From the NCBI GenBank assembly GCA_050115555.1, contig JASFQI010000185.1:1-9594 (forward strand): 9,594 nucleotides of DNA. Direction: 5' to 3'. Of this stretch, positions 6,144-9,594 are shown in pieces. The position numbers and the translations under genes were made by a program. How positions within the stretch are numbered: the stretch's first letter is position 1; each line of letters starts with the position of its first letter. The notes beneath the pieces were generated by a model that was not told the origin of the DNA, made no database searches, and was given only the letters and a program-made list of their open reading frames with translations. Source of the stretch: JASFQI01 sp050115555. GTDB taxonomy: Bacteria > Desulfobacterota > DSM-4660 > Desulfatiglandales > HGW-15.

Positions 6144-6374
6144 TCACTTAGACTTACTTGCTTTTTTAACTTTCTCGTCAAATTTTTCGATTTTTTTCTC
6201 ATGTTTTTTTAATTTCTTCCCTAGCGATATCAGTTTTTTTTCTTCCTTGGTCAATTGAAGCTTCGATTCTTCCTCGCTTGATTTTCCAAAGCAAAGAGAG
6301 GGATGAGACATCTGGAAAACAAATGCGCTTCCCCATAAAAAAAGAAGAACCAGCAGAATTCTCTTCAAAATCAT
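6144..6374 (-). CDS. Small exported lysine-rich protein (frame interrupted by TGA)
   Basis: 76 codons from ATG 6374, chosen over an upstream in-frame ATG (6425) because CACAGGAGGAATGAA is a textbook ribosome site and a signal peptide then begins directly: MILKR, hydrophobic residues 6-20 (ILLVLLFLWGSAFVF), and a possible signal-peptidase site before or near GKSS (about 30). The mature part is a charged lysine/glutamate helix (LTKEEKKLISLGKKLKKHEK...) with coiled-coil character. It stops at TGA 6146-6144 after KASKSK, but the frame resumes open beyond. AT-rich codon choice contrasts sharply with the GC-rich neighbours, suggesting foreign origin. No family recognised; function unknown. Flanked on both sides by MITE-like elements. 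Confidence 0.6.
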   Translation of the reverse strand: MILKRILLVLLFLWGSAFVFQMSHPSLCFGKSSEEESKLQLTKEEKKLISLGKKLKKHEKKIEKFDEKVKKASKSK

Positions 6375-6462
6375 TTCATTCCTCCTGTGAAAATGTTTCG
6401 CTCTCGCATTCCTCAAGCTTGCCACTGAGATTCAATGTTGCATTCGGATTTGAGGATCATCT

Positions 6463-6491
6463 ATCATAAACCCATGTCGAAACCCATCCAA
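6463..6491 (-). promoter_or_regulatory. Candidate sigma-70 promoter for the lysine-rich gene
   Basis: On the minus strand TTGGAT (6491-6486, 3/6 to consensus) and TATGAT (6468-6463, 5/6) are separated by exactly 17 bp. It would give a 5' leader of roughly 80 nt before ATG 6374. Supported by sequence only. Confidence 0.35.
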
Positions 6492-6614
6492 TTCGTCTCC
6501 TCCATCCCATTGGGCAGGCCTTTGGCTCCTCGGTAGCTTTTTTTCTCCTTGCTCTTTGCAAGTGACATCTCAAGGGTGTGTTCGAAGCGTCTTACTCCTG
6601 TTTTTCTGTTATTT

Positions 6615-6715
6615 GACGGTCTCGCAAAAACCCGCTCGACCGCTGTTGGCTACGCTGTAACGTATTAGAATACCTAGGGACAAATTTCTAGGTCACGGCT
6701 TTTTCGACTCCATCA
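6615..6715 (-). mobile_element. MITE-like palindromic element, copy B (inverted relative to copy A)
   Basis: About 101 bp. Its reverse complement aligns end to end with the element at 5771-5873 at roughly 80% identity with few gaps; shared blocks include GACCTAGA(A/G)ATTTG, AGCCAACA and GCGGTCGA-CGGGTTTTTGCGAGA. Ends are inverted repeats (GACGGTCTCGCAAAAACCC versus the complement of GGCTTTTTCGACTCCATCA). An exact direct repeat TTATTT lies at 6609-6614 and 6716-6721, different from that of copy A, indicating a separate insertion event. No coding capacity. Confidence 0.7.
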
Positions 6716-6721
6716 TTATTT

Positions 6722-7084
6722 CTGTTCAGATGCGTCAAAACTCAGGAACCCGACGCAATGTTAAGACTCAGATCGCTGGGCTGATGTTGAATTATGGTGG
6801 ATGGCAGAATAGGAAGTTGTTTTTGAATGGGATGATAACCGAAGGTATCGTTCGGTGTCAACCAGAAAGCGGCCACAGGATGTAAGGAATCAACACGTGA
6901 GATCATGGATACATGATTCATCTCCCCCCTACGAAGGGAATCACCTCTCCTTTCGGTTCCATTTCTTCCCGTTTTGCGATCAGAAAAAAGGCCGAGATGC
7001 TGAATACAAGGCAGACGGTTCGGGCTGTTCGGTCACTTATGATTTTTCGAAGGGGCTTTTTCAGATGAGGTTGAGAAAGGAATT
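6722..7084. other. Intergenic stretch without a supported gene
   Basis: Between MITE copy B and the stop of the receiver-PAS gene I find no ORF with a ribosome site or recognisable product. A 6-bp stem (ACCGAA/TTCGGT, 6838-6856) has no T tract on either strand. No clear intrinsic terminator for the signalling operon is visible. The region is somewhat AT-richer than the flanking genes and may be decayed accessory DNA. Confidence 0.5.
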
Positions 7085-8191
7085 CTAGGATTTTTTTTGA
7101 AGTTCCCCGCGTTTCTCATCAGCATCCCCTTTCTCTTTTCTCTCGTTGTAATAATCTTGGTAGAGCTTGCGGGCGCATTCCGGGCAGATGCCGTGGCTGA
7201 ACTTGGCGTCGGAATGGGTACTGATGTAATTCTCGATTTGATTCCAATAGCCTTTGTCGTCTCGGATTTTTTTGCAGGACGCGCAAATGGGGAGAAGGCC
7301 GCTTAAGGTCTTGACGTGCGCCAGGGCGTCCTCGAGTTCCTTGAGCAGCTTTTCCCTTTCTTCTGCCGCGCGCTTGCGTTGGGTGATGTCTTTGGCAATG
7401 CCCTGGGTCCCGACGAATGTCCGGGCATTCGGTTGCTCCGAGTGATATAGCCCTTGTGCGCTGAATAGAAAGATCCTTTCGGATTCGGGCGCCATCGTGG
7501 CGTTCCTTCCAACCAGGAACCGAAGCTCCAGATCATCCGGGCGGCGTTTCAAGGTTCTTCTTTCATTGATGCGATGCGAAGCCCTGGCCCGATCGTCCGG
7601 ATGAATCAGCTCCATGATATCTCTGGATAGCAACTCCCGTGGAAGGTATCCGTATGGGATCACAGCGTCACTGATGAAGGTGATGCGGCCCTGGGCATCT
7701 AAACGGTAGATGATGTCAGGAACGGTCTTTACGATGGACTCGAGCCGTTCCTCCGATTTTTTCAAGGCCGCCTCCGCCTGTTGTTTCTCCTCCATCAACT
7801 GCTGCTGCTCGAGTACCCTCTGGACAACGCTGGGCAGTAGCTCCAGAAACCCGCCGCTCACGTCTTTGACGATGTAATCCCGGGCTCCGAGCTTCATGGC
7901 TTCCACGGCAAGGCGTTCGTCCCCGTGGCCGGTTATCATGACGACCGGCGTCATCATTTCCCGCGAAGAGAGCCTTCGCAGGACCTCCAGTCCTTCGAGC
8001 ACAGGCATGGACTGATCCACCAGCAGCAAGGCATACGTGCCGGCATCGTGCATATCCAGCCCTTCCTGGCCGTTGCTGGCGATATCCACGGCATGGCCGG
8101 CACGCTCCAGGGCCTTTTGAACCAGACGTGCGGCTCCGGGATCGTCTTCCATGCAGAGAATCCGAATCCGTTTCGATTCACTCATGGTCAT
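7085..8191 (-). CDS. Receiver-PAS signalling protein with C-terminal four-cysteine motif
   Basis: 368 aa. I start at ATG 8191 because GAGGAACGGGCCC gives proper spacing; it overlaps the preceding receiver gene by 14 bp, and a second ATG two codons on (8185) is possible. The REC domain spans 9-127 with acidic pocket Glu15/Asp16/Asp17, phospho-acceptor Asp59 (LLVDQSMP), Thr87 and Lys109. A coiled linker (128-148) leads to a PAS domain (about 149-265; VPDIIYRLDAQGRITFISDA, IHPDDR) ending in the usual GIAKDITQRKRAAEE coil. The C-terminal module has LLPICASCKKIRDDKGYW and HGICPECARKLY: Cys303, 306, 336, 339 as two CxxC pairs, likely a metal site. No HTH, GGDEF or kinase domain is present, so the output is probably by protein contact. 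Third gene of the operon. Confidence 0.9.
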   Translation of the reverse strand: MTMSESKRIRILCMEDDPGAARLVQKALERAGHAVDIASNGQEGLDMHDAGTYALLLVDQSMPVLEGLEVLRRLSSREMMTPVVMITGHGDERLAVEAMKLGARDYIVKDVSGGFLELLPSVVQRVLEQQQLMEEKQQAEAALKKSEERLESIVKTVPDIIYRLDAQGRITFISDAVIPYGYLPRELLSRDIMELIHPDDRARASHRINERRTLKRRPDDLELRFLVGRNATMAPESERIFLFSAQGLYHSEQPNARTFVGTQGIAKDITQRKRAAEEREKLLKELEDALAHVKTLSGLLPICASCKKIRDDKGYWNQIENYISTHSDAKFSHGICPECARKLYQDYYNERKEKGDADEKRGELQKKS

Positions 8192-8639
8192 GGGCCCGTT
8201 CCTCGGGGAAGGCCACCACAGCGAGAAACAGCCCGAGCTTGCGGATGGCCTCGCTGAAACCGTCGTAGTCCACCGGTTTGGTGATATACACGTTGCATCC
8301 CAGGTCATAGCACCGGTCGATCTCCCGCGCGTCATCGGTTGTGGTCAGAATGATGACAGGGATGCGTTGGGTGGAGGGATCCTCCTTCATGCGGCGAAGC
8401 ACCTGATAGCCGTCCATTACCGGCAGGTTCAGGTCAAGCAGCACCAGCAGGCTCTGCGGCAGCGCCTCACTGGAATAGGCCCCCTCGCGAAAAAGGTATT
8501 TCACAGCCTGGGCTCCGTCACCAATAGTGATAATTGGATTGGTGATGTTCGCTCGGCGCAGATTTTTTTGAACCAGCCGGGCATGCCCCGGATCGTCTTC
8601 CACCAGCAGGATGGTCACGTTTTTTGCCATACTCGACAT
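8178..8639 (-). CDS. Single-domain response regulator (Rcp1-like receiver)
   Basis: 153-aa stand-alone receiver. ATG 8639 is preferred: GAGG lies seven bases upstream and it shares one base with the kinase stop (TGATG), giving translational coupling; a GTG one codon earlier is possible. Conserved residues: Asp15/Asp16 (LLVEDD), phospho-acceptor Asp69 (VLLDLNLPVMDG), Thr99-101 (IILTTTDD), Lys121-Pro122 (YITKP). The extended loop between beta-2/alpha-2 and beta-3 (GDGAQAVKYLFREGAYSSEA) and the DLNLP motif are typical of Rcp1-type regulators that pair with phytochrome-like HisKA kinases. It has no output domain and probably shuttles phosphate or acts by binding. Encoded between its likely cognate kinase and a second receiver protein. 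Confidence 0.95.
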   Translation of the reverse strand: MSSMAKNVTILLVEDDPGHARLVQKNLRRANITNPIITIGDGAQAVKYLFREGAYSSEALPQSLLVLLDLNLPVMDGYQVLRRMKEDPSTQRIPVIILTTTDDAREIDRCYDLGCNVYITKPVDYDGFSEAIRKLGLFLAVVAFPEERAHDHE

Positions 8640-9594
8640 CACGACGCCTCATGGGTTGAAATGGGTGCGGGAATGGTAAAGGAAAACGTGGTTCCCTCAC
8701 CGACCTTGGAACGGCACTGGATATGGCCTCCATGGCGGTTGACCAGGGCCTGCGTGTAGGCCATGCCCATGCCTTCGCCGGGAATGTCTGCCTCACCGGC
8801 CCGTCGAAAAGGCATAAACACCTTGTCCATGTCCTCCGGCGCAATCCCCCGGCCATTGTCTTTTACGTGAATGGTAACCTGGTCCAATCCTTCCTCGCTC
8901 ATGATTTCGATTTTCCCTTCACGGCCTGGAAAAGTATAGGACATGGCATTTTGGAGCAGGTTTCCCAGAATCTGCTGCATCGCCAGCCGGTCGGCTTCGA
9001 TGACAGGCAGCGGGTCTACTTTGACTTGAATTCGTTTCTCGGTAATTTGATGTGCCAGCGTGTTCAGGGTTTCCTGAACCTTCTTGTTCATGTCGATGCG
9101 TTCCGGCTTGAGCTCGGCGCGGCCCAGGCGGGACAGCTGCAGAAGGGCGTTGATCAGGTTGTCCATGCGGTTGGTGGACGAGGTGATAAAGCCGAGCGCT
9201 TCGGTGATATCCTGGCTGGCATGGGTTAAAGCGCTCTGCGAGGGGTCGTCCGCCTGGCGGCTGTGGGCCTCCAAAACGGGCTGGATCACGTCGATGGCCT
9301 GCCGAAGCTCAGCGGAAAAGCCTTTCAGGTTGATCAATGGGGCACGCAGGTCATGGGAGACGATATAGGCGAAGTTTTTGACTTCTTCGTTGCGCTGCTT
9401 CAGCCTCCTGGCGCTCAGCTCCAGACGTTCCTCGGTCCGCTTGTGCTGTTCGATCTCCAGTTCCAGCCCGCGGTTGGCTTCTGCAAGCTGAGCGGTTCGT
9501 TCTACGACCCGCTTTTCCAGTTCATCATGGGCGCTCCTGAGTTGGTTTTCTGTGGCGGATATTCGCTCACTGAGTCCCGCCACGACCACGGCGA
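8639..9594 (-). CDS. HisKA/HATPase sensor histidine kinase, C-terminal part (5' end outside window)
   Basis: At least 316 codons are visible and the frame continues past the window edge, so the sensor region is missing. Reading from the first visible valine (9589): a long coiled coil (about 8-70, with the common LEKRVVERTAQLAEANRGLE), then the HisKA dimerisation/phosphotransfer domain with His79 in YIVSHDLRAPLINLKGF (codon 9355-9353). An insert of about 30 residues rich in polar residues (EAHSRQADDPSQSALTHAS) extends helix 1 relative to minimal HisKA. The HATPase follows with N box LGNLLQNAMSYT, G1 DNGRGIAPEDM, F box KVFMPFRRAG and G2 GEGMGMAYTQAL, with Met in place of the usual Leu. Organisation resembles phytochrome-like or PAS-sensing soluble kinases that signal to Rcp1-type receivers. 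It overlaps the downstream receiver start by one base. Confidence 0.93.
   Translation of the reverse strand, partial: AVVVAGLSERISATENQLRSAHDELEKRVVERTAQLAEANRGLELEIEQHKRTEERLELSARRLKQRNEEVKNFAYIVSHDLRAPLINLKGFSAELRQAIDVIQPVLEAHSRQADDPSQSALTHASQDITEALGFITSSTNRMDNLINALLQLSRLGRAELKPERIDMNKKVQETLNTLAHQITEKRIQVKVDPLPVIEADRLAMQQILGNLLQNAMSYTFPGREGKIEIMSEEGLDQVTIHVKDNGRGIAPEDMDKVFMPFRRAGEADIPGEGMGMAYTQALVNRHGGHIQCRSKVGEGTTFSFTIPAPISTHEAS

Noticed and set aside
5887..6258. Plus-strand ORF of mostly phenylalanine
   Set aside because: It is the complement of the lysine-rich gene and polypyrimidine tract; composition is an artefact of the TTT/TTC runs.
5765..6721. Composite transposon with the two palindromes as its ends
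   Set aside because: Each palindrome has its own different flanking direct repeat, which fits separate insertions; a composite unit would share one duplication at its outer ends.
6838..6856. Stem ACCGAA/TTCGGT as a terminator
   Set aside because: Short stem with no T tract on either strand and not adjacent to a gene end.
6730..6885. 51-codon plus-strand ORF (starts MRQNSGTRR)
   Set aside because: No ribosome site, no recognisable motif, and it lies in apparently decayed intergenic DNA.
6855..7088. 77-codon plus-strand ORF
   Set aside because: No ribosome site or family features; composition resembles random intergenic sequence.
8192..8335. Longer N-terminus for the receiver-PAS protein
   Set aside because: The extension lies wholly inside the receiver gene in another frame, reads like a shadow, and the REC domain begins right after ATG 8191.

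Overview
The window looks like a GC-rich chromosome of a Desulfobacterota-type bacterium (sulfate-reducing or syntrophic 'delta-proteobacterial' lineage). This is inferred from protein style: a HisKA kinase / receiver / PAS cluster ending in a CxxC...CxxC tail of a kind common in that group, a paired-permease polar solute ABC transporter, and scattered small palindromic repeats. No rRNA, tRNA or CRISPR array is visible, so the lineage call is inference only.

Left block (1-3343, minus strand). In transcription order: a small carboxymuconolactone-decarboxylase-family protein, an ABC permease, a periplasmic solute-binding protein, a second ABC permease, and the first 41 codons of a MATE-type multidrug/metabolite efflux protein, which overlaps the second permease by 4 bp (GTGA). 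Spacings are short enough for one operon. No ABC ATPase is present in the window. The binding protein keeps the carboxylate-binding Arg region of its family but lacks the Asp that normally grips the alpha-amino group of amino acids, so its ligand may not be a standard amino acid.

A divergent intergenic region (3344-3595) separates this from a plus-strand aldehyde dehydrogenase of the coniferyl-aldehyde-dehydrogenase-like class (3596-5053), with all catalytic residues intact. A hairpin follows it. A minus-strand 173-aa protein (5167-5688) with a possible STAS/SpoIIAA-like C-terminal half converges on it.

Central islet (about 5765-6721). Two related ~100-bp palindromic, MITE-like elements lie in opposite orientation, each bracketed by its own exact 6-bp direct repeat (CGGTTT and TTATTT), so they look like two independent insertions. 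Between them sits an AT-rich minus-strand gene for a small exported lysine-rich protein. Its reading frame is broken by one in-frame TGA and then stays open for 78 more codons, ending in a poly-lysine tail encoded by an 87-nt polypyrimidine/polypurine tract. A small hairpin downstream of the TGA carries the same AGGUCU apical sequence as the E. coli fdhF SECIS, but a simple nonsense mutation is the more economical reading.

Right block (7085-9594, minus strand). Three overlapping genes make a signalling operon: a HisKA/HATPase histidine kinase (5' end outside the window), a single-domain receiver protein, and a receiver-PAS protein with a C-terminal four-cysteine motif. None carries a DNA-binding output domain. 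The stretch 6722-7084 holds no gene I can support.
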